Notes: generated by a model from the letters alone, not told the origin. A DNA stretch of 64,000 nucleotides from Acidobacteriota bacterium (GCA_025463135.1 JAOAPY010000049.1:62001-126000), one strand, 5' to 3'. Positions 18,947 to 29,170 are shown, counted from the stretch's first letter. Numbers and translations are program-made.

Positions 18947-20128
18947 GTGTCAAAAATCGCACTCGTACACGACTATTTTATTCAAATGGGTGGGGCTGAG
19001 CGCGTGGCCATGGCTATGCATGATGCATTCCCGTCCGCGCCCATCTACACAACTGTGGCCCTGCCACATCTCCTGCCAAAAAAATTCCGCGAGGCGGACA
19101 TACGCACTTCACCGATGCAATGGCTGCCGGGCATCGAGCATCGTTTCCGGCAGTACTTCATGCTTTACCCTTTCGCTGTCGAGAACTTCGATCTCTCTGA
19201 ATATGATCTGATTTTCAGCAGCAGCTCCGGCTATGCAAAAGGAGTGCGCCGCCGCCGCAATGCAATTCATGTTTGTTATTGCCACACGCCGATGCGCTGG
19301 GTCTGGCGCTACGAGGATTACGTGGCCCGAGAACGCTTTGGCGGTCTGACGCGGTCCGCATTACCGCTGGCGCTGTGGGGACTACGCAAGTGGGACCTGC
19401 GCGCGGCACAGCAGCCAAACTTTTACATCGCCAACTCTGAGCTGGTTGCCGAGCGCATCCGAAAAATTTACGGCCGCGATGCCACGGTCATTCCGCCACC
19501 GATAGATGTCGATAGATTTCAGCCGGCGAATGAGGACGAGGTCGACGATTACTATCTGGTGTTGTCCCGCCTGGTCTCTTACAAGCGAATCGATCTGGCC
19601 ATCGAAGCGTGTAAGCGTTTGGGCCGGCGCCTGGTAATCATCGGCGATGGACCGGATCGAGCGCGCCTGGAAAAGCTTGCCGGACCCCGAACCGAATTCC
19701 TGGGACGCCAACCCGATGAACAAGTGAACTACTACGCCAGTCATTGCCGCGCCCTGCTGTTTCCGGGCGAGGAAGATTTCGGCATGGTGCCACTGGAAGT
19801 TAACGCGGCCGGCCGACCGGTCATCGCCTTTCGCGGGGGCGGTGCGGTGGAAACCGTGGTTGAAGGAGTTACGGGAGTCTTCTTTGATAAGCCGGAGAGC
19901 GACTCTGTAATCGAGGCGATGGAAAACTTTGAAAGCCGCTTGTGGTCTCAGTCCGAAGTTCGCCTGCACGCCGAGAAATTTGATCAGCGGGTCTTTTCTT
20001 TTCGGGTGCTGCAATTTCTTGGCTCCGTCGCCCCTTCGTCCTGTGCGGAAGACTTGCTGGCCTCAGCGCAATTGCTTTCCAGCGATAGTGCGCAACGCGC
20101 CTGGCCGCGATTGGCAATTGCTCGATGA
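18947..20128 (+). CDS. Glycosyltransferase family 4 (WbaZ/WcaC-like)
   Basis: A 393-aa GT-B enzyme. The N-terminal acceptor domain begins with VHDYFIQMGGAERV. The C-terminal nucleotide-sugar domain has YYLVLSRLVSYKRIDLAIEA and the donor-binding motif EEDFGMVPLEVNAAGRPV (the EX7E pair). Related enzymes are often mannosyltransferases, but donor and linkage cannot be read. GTG 18947 is the start that includes the conserved first strand. The last 40 residues are divergent and may be dispensable. Confidence 0.88.
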   Translation: MSKIALVHDYFIQMGGAERVAMAMHDAFPSAPIYTTVALPHLLPKKFREADIRTSPMQWLPGIEHRFRQYFMLYPFAVENFDLSEYDLIFSSSSGYAKGVRRRRNAIHVCYCHTPMRWVWRYEDYVARERFGGLTRSALPLALWGLRKWDLRAAQQPNFYIANSELVAERIRKIYGRDATVIPPPIDVDRFQPANEDEVDDYYLVLSRLVSYKRIDLAIEACKRLGRRLVIIGDGPDRARLEKLAGPRTEFLGRQPDEQVNYYASHCRALLFPGEEDFGMVPLEVNAAGRPVIAFRGGGAVETVVEGVTGVFFDKPESDSVIEAMENFESRLWSQSEVRLHAEKFDQRVFSFRVLQFLGSVAPSSCAEDLLASAQLLSSDSAQRAWPRLAIAR

Positions 20129-20148
20129 GCGTTGAGGAAAATAAGAAA

Positions 20149-20294
20149 TGTCAGTACCACCTGCGTAAGCGGGCGGGTGATTCGATTGCGGATTTGAGAT
20201 TTCGGATTATCTTTTTCTTGGACTTCAATCCGACGTCGATATTCGTAATTGATAAATCGTATGACCCACCCGCTTACGCAGGTGGTAACTGACA
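20149..20294. repeat. GTCAGTACCACCTGCG palindromic element (paired copy)
   Basis: Left arm TGTCAGTACCACCTGCGTAA (from 20149) and right arm TTACGCAGGTGG followed by TAACTGACA (to 20294) are inverted, with an AT-richer 80-base centre. It separates the first glycosyltransferase from the ligase gene at 20326. Confidence 0.75.
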
Positions 20295-20325
20295 GGCAAA
20301 GTTGCCGGACTGACCCGTCACTGTT

Positions 20326-21828
20326 ATGAGCAGCCATGTCCTGACAGAACGTTCCCTGCCAACTCGGCCCAGCAAACTGTGGCCGCTGGCCACTTTTCCG
20401 TTGTCAGCGATCATCGTCTGGGCCGTCAACGCGGGCGGCGAGGCATTGCGCTTTCTAACGTTGGGCGGAATAGCTTCCGCCATGGGGTTGGCTCTGGTAA
20501 TCAGCCTCGAAGCCGGCTTGATCGCGATGATGTTATTCGAACCGTTGCGAGGTTTTTTGCGGCGGGCTCAATACCTCTTCCTGCCTTACACACAAACGGA
20601 TCCGATTCACCTGGTAACTCCGCTGGTCACTATTCTGGCGCTGGCCATGCTGTTGCAGCGCCGCCGGCTGACAATCTTTCGCGCGACGCCGCTGGCGGGA
20701 TCGGTTTCCATCCTGGGCCTAATCTACCTGTTGCAGATATTCAATCCGCTCCAGGGAGGTTTGACGGTCGGCTTATCGGGAGCGCTATTCATGCTTGTGC
20801 CCGTGGCCTGGTTCTATTTCGGGCAAGCGGTAGAGTCAACCTTCGTGCAGACAGCCTTTCGACTGGTGGTGGTCTTGGGGCTGCTCACGTCACTCTACGG
20901 CGTGTATCAACTGGCCTTTGGCTTTCCCAGCTTTGAACAATATTGGATTGACAACACAGAGTTCTACAACTCGATCTCTGTCGGGAATGTGAAACGCGCG
21001 CTGGCGACGTACAGCAGTGCTGAAGAGTGGGGTCGCTACATTGAATTTGGAGCGTTGATAGCCTTTGGCTTTGCGGCCGGAGCGGCCGGCAAGCTTCGCC
21101 GCGCCGGTTGGATCATCGGGGGCGCCGGTCTGAGCCTGATGTTGTTGCTTACCGGCCAGCGTACCGCAATGTTTGGTTTGATTTTTGGCTGCCTGGTTTT
21201 GTTGCTGCTGGGGGCGCGTACATGGCGTCGTGCTGCCGGTCGACTCCTGCTGGTGCTGGCGCCGGCCCTGCTTATCGCGTTACTGGCTAAGGCGCCCACC
21301 AACGACGACATGTTGAGCCACAGCGAAGACGAGCGGATGAGTACTGTGCTTTCGCATACTGCCCGCGGGACGCTGCGTCCGACCGAAGAAGGCAGTTTGC
21401 AGGAGCGGCTCAAGAATTGGAGCTTTCTGGCGACGGAGTTGATTCCCTATCGTCCGCTGGGTATCGGACTCGGTGGAACCTCGGTGGGAGCATGGATGTT
21501 CAATACCGATCTGGATTTGCCACCCATAGACAGCTACTTCATCTCGACGGTCATCACGTGTGGACTGCCGACGGCTCTGCTTTTCATGTGGATATTACTG
21601 CGCGCCACGCGCATGAGCTGGCGTTCTTATCGCCGGGCGGCGCCGGGTTCAGCACAGGCGCGAGTGTGGCGCGTGGCCGCGACCTTAATGCCGGTGTTGA
21701 TTCTCAACAGCCTGTTTGGCAACACGTTTACGCTTTACTCGGTGGCGCCGATCGCCTGGATGCTTATCGGCTGGATCAGCGCCCAACAGTTACGGACTGA
21801 TGCAGAGCCGGCTGCACTGGAAACTTAG
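20326..21828 (+). CDS. O-antigen ligase/polymerase family membrane protein
   Basis: A 500-aa integral membrane protein with about ten to twelve hydrophobic helices and a large extracytoplasmic loop between about 330 and 385 (after LLAKAPTNDD, containing LSHTARGTLRPTEEGSLQER). That loop carries an RTEEGS-like pattern and the nearby PLGIGLGGTS typical of the Wzy_C domain. In this locus it most likely polymerises lipid-linked repeat units (Wzy role). Ligation to another acceptor is the alternative. It ends 7 bases before the deacetylase gene. Confidence 0.82.
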   Translation: MSSHVLTERSLPTRPSKLWPLATFPLSAIIVWAVNAGGEALRFLTLGGIASAMGLALVISLEAGLIAMMLFEPLRGFLRRAQYLFLPYTQTDPIHLVTPLVTILALAMLLQRRRLTIFRATPLAGSVSILGLIYLLQIFNPLQGGLTVGLSGALFMLVPVAWFYFGQAVESTFVQTAFRLVVVLGLLTSLYGVYQLAFGFPSFEQYWIDNTEFYNSISVGNVKRALATYSSAEEWGRYIEFGALIAFGFAAGAAGKLRRAGWIIGGAGLSLMLLLTGQRTAMFGLIFGCLVLLLLGARTWRRAAGRLLLVLAPALLIALLAKAPTNDDMLSHSEDERMSTVLSHTARGTLRPTEEGSLQERLKNWSFLATELIPYRPLGIGLGGTSVGAWMFNTDLDLPPIDSYFISTVITCGLPTALLFMWILLRATRMSWRSYRRAAPGSAQARVWRVAATLMPVLILNSLFGNTFTLYSVAPIAWMLIGWISAQQLRTDAEPAALET

Positions 21829-21835
21829 GAAAGCA

Positions 21836-22600
21836 ATGCACTCGATACTTGTGTATCACACTATCAGCGAGCCGGCGGTGGCCCTGCCCGGTGACATCGA
21901 TATTTCGCGCGAGAAATTCGCGCGGCAGCTGCAATGGCTTGCGCGCCGCCGCCAGGTAGTGCGGCTTGCTGAAACATTATCAGGGACCAGCAAGCGCCTG
22001 ACGGCGATCACTTTTGATGACGGCTACCGCGACAACCTCACGGTGGCGCTGCCGTTGCTGGAAAAGTTTGAACTTCCGATGACCCTGTTTGTCACTGCAG
22101 GATTTGTCGGTCGCGAAGGATACCTTTCCAGGGACGAACTGCGCGAGATGTCCCGGCATCCCTTGATAACGATTGGTGCTCACGGTCTTTGGCATCGTCA
22201 TTTCACGCTGCTGGACGCCGCCGAAGCACGCCACGAAATGATGGAGTCGCGCAGTCAGCTCGAGAGCATCACGGGCCTGGACGTGGACCTGATGGCCTGG
22301 CCCTATGGAGAGTGCAATGTCGAACTTGAAGCATTGAGCAAAGAATGTGGATACCGCGCTGCCTGGTCCGTGTGGAAGGGAAGCAACGCCCAGCACTCAC
22401 TCTGGCGAGTGCCGCTGGGCCGGCGAGACAACATGCTGCGTTTCATCGCGAAGGCTTCGGGTGCTTACTTTCCTACGAAGGTTTTGGAACAGAAGTGGGA
22501 ACGCTTTAGGAATGGAGGCGACAATTTGGAGTGCGCCGATCCATCGGCGCTTTCGCCAGGTGCGACTCGTCGCAGCCGTTCTTCGGTGGATTCAATTTAG
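21836..22600 (+). CDS. Polysaccharide deacetylase (NodB domain, CE4)
   Basis: A 254-aa enzyme predicted to remove N- or O-acetyl groups from the polysaccharide. TFDDGYRDN supplies the catalytic and metal Asp pair; AHGLWHRHF supplies the metal histidines; WPYGEC lies where CE4 motif 3 is expected. No signal peptide is evident, so a cytoplasmic or unconventional site is possible. ATG 21836 has AGGAAAG just upstream; an ATG at 21800 inside the ligase gene is in frame but less likely. The last 20 or so residues are encoded by GC-rich palindromic sequence (GCCGATCCATCGGC near 22533) and look recently acquired. Confidence 0.85.
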   Translation: MHSILVYHTISEPAVALPGDIDISREKFARQLQWLARRRQVVRLAETLSGTSKRLTAITFDDGYRDNLTVALPLLEKFELPMTLFVTAGFVGREGYLSRDELREMSRHPLITIGAHGLWHRHFTLLDAAEARHEMMESRSQLESITGLDVDLMAWPYGECNVELEALSKECGYRAAWSVWKGSNAQHSLWRVPLGRRDNMLRFIAKASGAYFPTKVLEQKWERFRNGGDNLECADPSALSPGATRRSRSSVDSI

Positions 22601-22654
22601 GGAAAAGCGCAACAGCGGACCGGGCGGTGACCGGTCACCGCACTTCAAAAGTTA

Positions 22655-23866
22655 ATGAAGATTCTTTTTTACAACCACACAGCCCAGGTGAGCGGAGCTG
22701 AGCGAGTCATGCTGATGATTTTGGCGCGGCTCGATCGCGTCTGTTTTGAGACGGTCGTGGTTTGCCCCAGTCAGGGTCCGCTGCCGGCGATGGCAGCAGC
22801 TTGTTCGGCTCGAGTGGAAACAGTTGAAGGCCTCGAAGCGCGCTTCACCTGGCGCCCGGAGCTTCTGTTTCGTTACTTGAAATCGTTTTATGACATCATC
22901 GCGCAGCTAAGGCAGAAGGTCATTGGCAACAAGCCCGACTTGATTCATGCAAACAGTATTCGATCCGGCCTGGTGGCAACCGCAGCCACCCTTGGCTTGC
23001 GAACACCGGTAGTCTGGCATCTGCACGATTTACTTCCGCGTCATCCATTGAGCACCGCGATTCGCTTTTTCGCCATGCTTTCGCGCCGGACAAGGATGAT
23101 TGCCGTCTCACAAGCCGTCGCCGTGAATTTCCGAGGCGCCTTCTTACCGCTTGAAAAGCGTATCTCAGTGATCCTGAACGCCATCGAGTTGGAGAGATTT
23201 TATCCGAATTGCGAAGCCGGTCGGATGAAACGTGCTGAACTGGGACTAAACGAATCCGAAGTCGTGCTGGGTATCGTGGGTCAACTGACACCGCGCAAAG
23301 GACAGCTCGAGTTGTTGCGCGCCTTTGCCGCAAGCTTGAATGAGGTTCCCTCGGCCACGCTGTTGATTGTGGGTGCTCCGTTATTCAACGGTGACGGTGA
23401 ATACGAAAAGCGCCTGAAGGCGACGGTGCGGGAACTTGGCATTGCGGCCAGTGTCCGAATGCTGGGCGCGCGTAGCGACGTTCCCGCGATCATGCAGTCG
23501 CTTGATCTGCTGGTAATAAATTCGTCGGCAGAGCCGTTCGGCCTGGTGGCCGTGGAAGCGATGGCCTGTGGTACGGCAGTGCTGGCCACCGCAACCGGCG
23601 GCCTTCCCGAGATTATTGATCATGACCGGACGGGCTGGCTGGTACCTGTAAAGGATGAGAGGTCGCTCGCGGCGGCCATCGTAAATCTGGCGCGCCAACC
23701 GGCGTTGCGTGCGCGGCTCGCGGACCAGGCCCGGAAAAGTGTGGGCGCGCGCTTCGACGCCGATCGGTTCATGAATGAATTACGAGCGCTCTATAAGCGA
23801 AGCGAACCTGACACGGGACGGGCAGCTGACCTGAGCGAACAAGTGGAAATAGCGAGGCTGGTATAA
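22655..23866 (+). CDS. Glycosyltransferase family 4
   Basis: A 403-aa GT-B enzyme. The N-terminal domain starts ILFYNHTAQVSGAERVML. The C-terminal domain has LGIVGQLTPRKGQLELLRAF and the donor motif EPFGLVAVEAMACGTAV. It also contains the helix VWHLHDLLPRHPLSTA in the acceptor domain. It is the second of four family-4 enzymes in the locus, so at least five sugars are implied per repeat unit when the initiating transferase is counted. Confidence 0.9.
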   Translation: MKILFYNHTAQVSGAERVMLMILARLDRVCFETVVVCPSQGPLPAMAAACSARVETVEGLEARFTWRPELLFRYLKSFYDIIAQLRQKVIGNKPDLIHANSIRSGLVATAATLGLRTPVVWHLHDLLPRHPLSTAIRFFAMLSRRTRMIAVSQAVAVNFRGAFLPLEKRISVILNAIELERFYPNCEAGRMKRAELGLNESEVVLGIVGQLTPRKGQLELLRAFAASLNEVPSATLLIVGAPLFNGDGEYEKRLKATVRELGIAASVRMLGARSDVPAIMQSLDLLVINSSAEPFGLVAVEAMACGTAVLATATGGLPEIIDHDRTGWLVPVKDERSLAAAIVNLARQPALRARLADQARKSVGARFDADRFMNELRALYKRSEPDTGRAADLSEQVEIARLV

Positions 23867-23916
23867 AAACCGAGGCAACAAGATCCAGGAGAAGAAGCGA
23901 GGTTTGCCGAAATTCT

Positions 23917-25116
23917 ATGATGGACGAGCTTTACATTTTGCAGATCACGCTGGAAATGGGCTTTGGCGGCGGCAGCGAATGCGTCGCCTACGAATTGCAC
24001 CGCGCCTGGCTATCGCTGGGTCTGGATGCACGGGCGCTTACCAGTCTGGCTACCGAATCTGAAGCCCGACAAGGTGTTACTTTTGTGACGCCCTGGTTGG
24101 CCTGCTGCGATTTGCGTTCGCGCTTCCGGCATCTGGCGACGCTCATCGCGGTCCCCTTGTTTACTTTGGCAGCCAGTTGGTCAGTCTCGCGCAGTCGCGG
24201 TTCGCGAATCGTTGTTAGTCACGGCGATGCTCTGCTCGGAGATGTGTGCGTGGTGCACGCTGTAAATAAAGCGTCGCTGGCGGCAAAGTGGGGCGCAGGT
24301 TATTACGGCTGGCTTTTGAATCCAAGCAACCTTTGGATCGCCTGGCGTGACTGGTGGATGCTCGGCGGCGGTCGTTACCAACGAGTGGTGGCGATTTCCG
24401 AGCGCGTCCGCCGGCAGTTAAAGGAGCATTACAACGTTCCCGATGAACGCATTGTGACCATTCCCAACGGCATTAATCTGGCCCGTTTCACACCTGCGAA
24501 CGCAATCTCTCGAGCTGAGGTGCGGCGCGAATTTGGTCTTGCTAAAGACGTGCCCCTGGTACTTTTTGTCGGCAATCAATTTCGCCTGAAAGGTTTGGAG
24601 TTTGCCATTCGTTCACTGGCTGAGATGAACACCGAAGCGGTCTTGCTCGTGGTGGGCGGTGACAAGCAGGCGCCATTCAAACGACTCGCCGAAGAACTGG
24701 GGTTAGGCGAACGCGTGATCTTCGCCGGCGCTCGGTCTGACCTCCCGCGGATCTATCCCGCAGCCGATGCGTTGGTGCTGCCTACGCTCTATGAAACGTT
24801 TGCCCTGGTATGTCTCGAGGCGATGGCCTCAGGGTTGCCGGTGCTCGCCTGTCCGGTGGGTGGGATTGAAGATTATTTGGTTCATGACGTTAATGGATTT
24901 CATATCAACCGCGATGCGGCAGACATCGCAGCGAGGTTGGATTTGTTATTGAGTGACCCCAGCTTAAGTGCTCGCATAAGGGAACGTGGCCTGGCCACCG
25001 CGCAGAACTACGCCTGGGAAAAAATTGCAGCTCAATATCTGAATATGTTTGACGAATTGATCGCGGAAAGAACGCAGAACTCTCACGGCTTGATAAGTCC
25101 AGGTTCCGGCATTTGA
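23917..25116 (+). CDS. Glycosyltransferase family 4
   Basis: A 399-aa GT-B enzyme with MGFGGGSECVAYELHRAW in the acceptor domain, VPLVLFVGNQFRLKGLEFAI in the donor domain and the EX7E motif in YETFALVCLEAMASGLPV. A hydrophobic stretch near residues 70-85 may associate with the membrane. Double ATG at 23917; AGGAG lies about 30 bases upstream, rather far. Its stop is one base from the open frame of the next gene. Confidence 0.9.
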   Translation: MMDELYILQITLEMGFGGGSECVAYELHRAWLSLGLDARALTSLATESEARQGVTFVTPWLACCDLRSRFRHLATLIAVPLFTLAASWSVSRSRGSRIVVSHGDALLGDVCVVHAVNKASLAAKWGAGYYGWLLNPSNLWIAWRDWWMLGGGRYQRVVAISERVRRQLKEHYNVPDERIVTIPNGINLARFTPANAISRAEVRREFGLAKDVPLVLFVGNQFRLKGLEFAIRSLAEMNTEAVLLVVGGDKQAPFKRLAEELGLGERVIFAGARSDLPRIYPAADALVLPTLYETFALVCLEAMASGLPVLACPVGGIEDYLVHDVNGFHINRDAADIAARLDLLLSDPSLSARIRERGLATAQNYAWEKIAAQYLNMFDELIAERTQNSHGLISPGSGI

Positions 25117-25165
25117 GATGAGGGAAACGATGACGGCAAGTGACCTCAAAGAAGGAGAAAAGAAG

Positions 25166-26323
25166 ATGCGAGTATTGCGTATTGCTCACTCGAGTTTGAC
25201 CCCGGCGCTGCGGCACCGCGAGCGGGCGCTCGTTAAGTGCTATCCGGATGTGGATCTCGAAGTGGTAACGACAAAACGATGGCGGGAAGCCGAAATAGAA
25301 GTCGAAGCGACCGCTGACGATCTGTTCCCGGTGAGAACGGCCCGCACTTACTTCTCAAAGCACATCCAACTTTTTGCCTACGACCCGCGGCCTGTCATCA
25401 GGGCACTGCGCGAGCATCAACCTCATCTTATCGATATCAGTCACGAGCCTTACAGCGTTGCCTGTGCCGAGCTGCTCACTCTGTGTGACTGGTTCGCTCC
25501 TGGCGTTCCCATTGTCATGCAGACCAACCAAAACATTTTTCATAAATATCCGCCACCCTTTAACTGGCTCGAGCGACGGGCCTTCCGGCGGGTGGCCGCG
25601 GCTTATGCGTGCAGTGAAACGGTCGTTGAGGTATTGCGCGCCAAAGGCTTTGAGAAGCCTGCCCCGATTGTTACGTTTGGCGTAGACATCGAGGCATTTC
25701 GTCCCCGACCGGCGGAGCTGAAACGGCCCAATGGACCACTGACCATTGGTTATGTGGGCCGCATGTTACCGGGTAAGGGCCTCAACGTGCTGGCTGATGC
25801 CCTCGACAAGATCAAAGACGAAGCATGGCAACTATTGGTCGTCGGTGATGGTTCCGAGCGTGAGGAATTTGAACGGCGCCTTGACGCCTCAGGTGTTCTC
25901 AATCGCGCGCGCTTCACGGGAGCAATCAACTTTCATCAGGTGCCGGCATATTTTCATGAAATGGATCTATTGGTGCTGCCGACCGAGACCACTAAGAGAA
26001 TTCGGGAACAGTTTGGCCGCGTTCTGGTAGAGGCAATGGCCAGTGGTATTCCCGTAATTGGCTCGACCTGCGGGGCTATTCCGGAGGTCATCGGCGAAGC
26101 CGGAATGGTCTTTCGTGAAGGTAGTGGCGAATCGCTGGCGGCCGCATTGCGTCAGGCGTTGCTCGACCAGGGCCTGCGCGAACGGATGGCCGAGGCGGGA
26201 CTGGAGCGCGTAGGAAGATATTCATGGGAGCGAGTCGCAGAAAAAACTTATCAACTTTATAAGGACGTGATGAGGATGAGGCCCGCTTCGGTTCGCAAAC
26301 CGAGTTTCGAACTGGCGGCCTGA
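25166..26323 (+). CDS. Glycosyltransferase family 4
   Basis: A 385-aa GT-B enzyme (RVLRIAHSSLTPALRHRE, then TIGYVGRMLPGKGLNVLADA). The donor site carries an insertion (PTETTKRIREQFGRVLVEAM), so the first glutamate of EX7E is moved. I place the start at ATG 25166, which has GAAGGAG at 25151-25157. The in-frame ATG 25118 would add a 16-residue charged leader without family support. Sugar specificity is not readable. Confidence 0.9.
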   Translation: MRVLRIAHSSLTPALRHRERALVKCYPDVDLEVVTTKRWREAEIEVEATADDLFPVRTARTYFSKHIQLFAYDPRPVIRALREHQPHLIDISHEPYSVACAELLTLCDWFAPGVPIVMQTNQNIFHKYPPPFNWLERRAFRRVAAAYACSETVVEVLRAKGFEKPAPIVTFGVDIEAFRPRPAELKRPNGPLTIGYVGRMLPGKGLNVLADALDKIKDEAWQLLVVGDGSEREEFERRLDASGVLNRARFTGAINFHQVPAYFHEMDLLVLPTETTKRIREQFGRVLVEAMASGIPVIGSTCGAIPEVIGEAGMVFREGSGESLAAALRQALLDQGLRERMAEAGLERVGRYSWERVAEKTYQLYKDVMRMRPASVRKPSFELAA

Positions 26324-26345
26324 GAATTCAGTCAGGATGTTTTCA

Positions 26346-26372
26346 GGAAGTTCTTCGACGCTACGCGTCGAG
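26346..26372. repeat. GACGCTACGCGTCGAGG palindrome (single copy)
   Basis: A short palindromic unit TTCGACGCTACGCGTCGAGG in the gap before the first flippase. It is identical in core to both arms of the larger element at 44372-44580. Confidence 0.6.
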
Positions 26373-26428
26373 GATCCCAAATCAGGGATTACGGAGTCTG
26401 TTCTCATTCAACGATAGGCTGTTAGTTC

Positions 26429-27775
26429 ATGTTCAAACGTAATATCCAGTTGGTCTTTAGTACGAACGCTCTGATGTTGTCTTCCGGAGTGATCACGAGT
26501 CTGCTAAGCGCGTGGGCGTTGGGACCGACTGGCCGTGGCGATCTCATGGTCGTGCTTATGTGGCCCGCTATCTTCTCCATGGTGGCACAGATCGGATTGC
26601 CGCAGGCGTATCGATTCTGGAGTGCCCGGCGGCCGGAATGCGTTTCGGCCTTGTTCTCAAATGCTGTCCTCTTCACTCTGGTGCTGGGCCTGCTCATGCT
26701 CGGTTTAGCCGAGTTGGTGATTCCGTATCTGATCGGACAACGCAGTCCCGACGTGCTGCACCTCGCCCGCATCTATTTGCTGGTGATTCCGATTCTCATG
26801 CTGACCGACTTGACGCGCGGACTATTGGAGGGGGCGCGCCGCTTTACCTGGGTCGGGGCTTTGCGTTTGATCTTGTTCGGCGTGCAGTTGGGAAGCTACA
26901 TCGTGCTCTGGCTGATAGGAAGATTAACTGTGGCCACGGCTACGTACACGATGATCGCCTCCCTGATTGCGTCTTTGCTGTTGTCGGTGTTTGCCGTTTG
27001 GCATGAACTTCGTCCTCGTTGGGAGCCACGGTCCTCGGAACTGGCGGAAACGCTTCGCTATGGCATTCGCGATTATCCCGGCGTGCTGACTGAATTTGTT
27101 AATTGGCGTATGGACTTGATGATGTTGGTGGGAATGGCATCGAGCAACGCAGTAGGACTATACGTGGTGGCGCTGCGGCTCGCCGACATAACAAGTACGC
27201 TTGCGTCCTCAGTCGGTGATGCGCTGCTGCCGGAGGTTGCCGCTTCGACTAAACCTGAAGAGGCGACGGCAGTGGTGACCAGAAGCTTGCGCCTGACGCT
27301 TACGGCTCACCTGTTGATCCTGGTGCCGCTCTGGATCGCGGCGCCTTACATACTTCGCTTTGCATACGGAAAGGGGTTCGTTCCCGTCACGAATGTTTTG
27401 CGCATGCTGATGTTTGCTTCCGTTGTCTGGAGCGCGGGCGCGATCGTTATCAGCGGCTTAAACGGGTTAGGGCATCCGGGCCTGAGCGCTATCGCCAGAA
27501 TCACTTCGGCGGTTGTGATGATAGTCGCTTTGCTCACGTGGCTGCCGACGAGGGGAATTCAGGGAGCGGCCCTGGCCTCGGTTGTCGGTTACAGCGTGAT
27601 GTTTTTGGTGGCTTTGTTCTGGTTCCTGCGTTTGCGGAAGATCAGTCTCTGGGGTTGTTTGCGGCCGCGTTGGGATGATCTGCCGAACGCGATCACGCCG
27701 GCGGTATTACGCGCGCGGTTTTCCAGAATCGCGGCTCGATCACAAACGGAAGCCCTGATGAGCAGCGTTGATTAG
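26429..27775 (+). CDS. Polysaccharide flippase (Wzx-like), paralogue 1
   Basis: A 448-aa protein with about twelve membrane helices and no large soluble domain, of the MOP/polysaccharide-transport type. It should flip the undecaprenyl-linked repeat unit across the inner membrane. Conserved blocks include TSLLSAWALGPTGRGDL, YGIRDYPGV and LPEVAAS. The same blocks occur in the same order in the gene at 29167, and roughly half of all positions look identical by eye, so the pair arose by duplication. Confidence 0.88.
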   Translation: MFKRNIQLVFSTNALMLSSGVITSLLSAWALGPTGRGDLMVVLMWPAIFSMVAQIGLPQAYRFWSARRPECVSALFSNAVLFTLVLGLLMLGLAELVIPYLIGQRSPDVLHLARIYLLVIPILMLTDLTRGLLEGARRFTWVGALRLILFGVQLGSYIVLWLIGRLTVATATYTMIASLIASLLLSVFAVWHELRPRWEPRSSELAETLRYGIRDYPGVLTEFVNWRMDLMMLVGMASSNAVGLYVVALRLADITSTLASSVGDALLPEVAASTKPEEATAVVTRSLRLTLTAHLLILVPLWIAAPYILRFAYGKGFVPVTNVLRMLMFASVVWSAGAIVISGLNGLGHPGLSAIARITSAVVMIVALLTWLPTRGIQGAALASVVGYSVMFLVALFWFLRLRKISLWGCLRPRWDDLPNAITPAVLRARFSRIAARSQTEALMSSVD

Positions 27776-27856
27776 CGTCTTATCCAATATTCATAACGCA
27801 AGACATCGAGCCTTCAACGCTCGTCGCAAACTAACGGTTTGCGTTACACGCCGCCG

Positions 27857-29170
27857 ATGACCCTCAGATTCCTAATCATCATGGTCCTGCTGCTTGCGTT
27901 GGTCGCGCCCTGCGCCGCCTGCAATCGTCAGAGTGAATGCACCTTCATGCGGGTATCCTCCGGCGCTGCTCGGGCGATTCCCGATGGCTTGGGCGTGAAC
28001 ATCCACTTCACCGATCCGCCGGCGGGTGAAATAAAGATGCTTGCCGAAGCAGGCTTTCGCTGGGTGCGAATGGATCTGAAATGGGATCTGACCGAGGCCG
28101 CAAAGGAGCAATATGATTTCGCTGCCTATGATCGCCTGCTGGGGGAACTCAAACCCTTTGGCATTCGTGCCTTATTCATTCTGGACTATACGAATCCTCT
28201 CTATGACGGTGGTGCGCCACCACGAACAGAGGCAGGGCGACAAGCCTTTGCGCGCTGGGCCGTGGCCGCGGCTGAGCATTTTGCCGGCCGCGGAATAATT
28301 TGGGAGACATACAACGAACCCAATCACGCGCAATTCTGGCCCCCGCGACCCAACCCGAAGGATTATGTCGCGCTGGCGCTGGCCGTAGCGCGCGCCTTTC
28401 GCGAGGCCGTTCCGGCGGAGCAACTGATTGGTCCGGCAACCTCAGGAATCGATTTTGATTTTCTCGAAGCATGTTTTCAGGGCGGTCTGCTCGAATACTG
28501 GTCGGCAGTGTCCATCCATCCATATCGTCGTGGGGATCCTGAGACGGCAGCACTCGACTATTGTCGATTGCGACAAATGATCGAAAACTACGCGCCCCGC
28601 ACCGCCGGCCCGGCGAAGGGAAAGAAACAGATTCCCATCATCTCGAGCGAGTGGGGGTATTCGGCGGGATGGCGAGGTTTTGACGAGGAAAAACAAGGAC
28701 AATTGCTCGCGCGGTCGTGGCTGACCAATACGGCGAATAATATCTCGCTATCGATCTGGTACGACTGGCGCAATGATGGTTTAGATATAGGGGAGCCCGA
28801 ACATAACTTCGGTACAGTCGCACACGCTTATCACGATGGTTGCGAGCCCGTCTACGAAGCAAAGCCGGCATATTTGGCAGCCAGGACGCTGACAACGTTC
28901 TTTCATGGGTACCGCTTTGAAAAACGTCTGGAGGTAGGCAGCGAGGATGACTATGTGCTTGTCTTCCGCAACGCGAATGAGTTTCGAGTGGCAGCGTGGA
29001 CCACAGAGAACCGAGTTCATAAAGTGGTCGTCCCACTCAAAGCCGGTCAATATGCCGGCGTCAGGCATACTGGTGAAAGTACAGGTAATGTCAACTCCGA
29101 TCAGAACGGTGTGGTCATCACCCTAACAACTGCGCCTGTGTACTTTCGTTCGCGAATAGACAACAAATGA
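27857..29170 (+). CDS. Secreted glycoside hydrolase, PslG/GH39-like
   Basis: A 437-aa enzyme with an N-terminal signal (hydrophobic run ending APCAAC, possibly a lipidation site). The TIM-barrel core has GVNIHFTDPPAGEIKMLAEA, the acid/base glutamate in YNEPNHAQFW and the nucleophile glutamate in ISSEWGYSAGW. The layout matches PslG-type hydrolases that cleave or trim exopolysaccharide during export. It sits between two flippase genes; its last bases overlap the start of the second (ATGA). ATG 27857 is preferred to TTG 27839. Confidence 0.85.
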   Translation: MTLRFLIIMVLLLALVAPCAACNRQSECTFMRVSSGAARAIPDGLGVNIHFTDPPAGEIKMLAEAGFRWVRMDLKWDLTEAAKEQYDFAAYDRLLGELKPFGIRALFILDYTNPLYDGGAPPRTEAGRQAFARWAVAAAEHFAGRGIIWETYNEPNHAQFWPPRPNPKDYVALALAVARAFREAVPAEQLIGPATSGIDFDFLEACFQGGLLEYWSAVSIHPYRRGDPETAALDYCRLRQMIENYAPRTAGPAKGKKQIPIISSEWGYSAGWRGFDEEKQGQLLARSWLTNTANNISLSIWYDWRNDGLDIGEPEHNFGTVAHAYHDGCEPVYEAKPAYLAARTLTTFFHGYRFEKRLEVGSEDDYVLVFRNANEFRVAAWTTENRVHKVVVPLKAGQYAGVRHTGESTGNVNSDQNGVVITLTTAPVYFRSRIDNK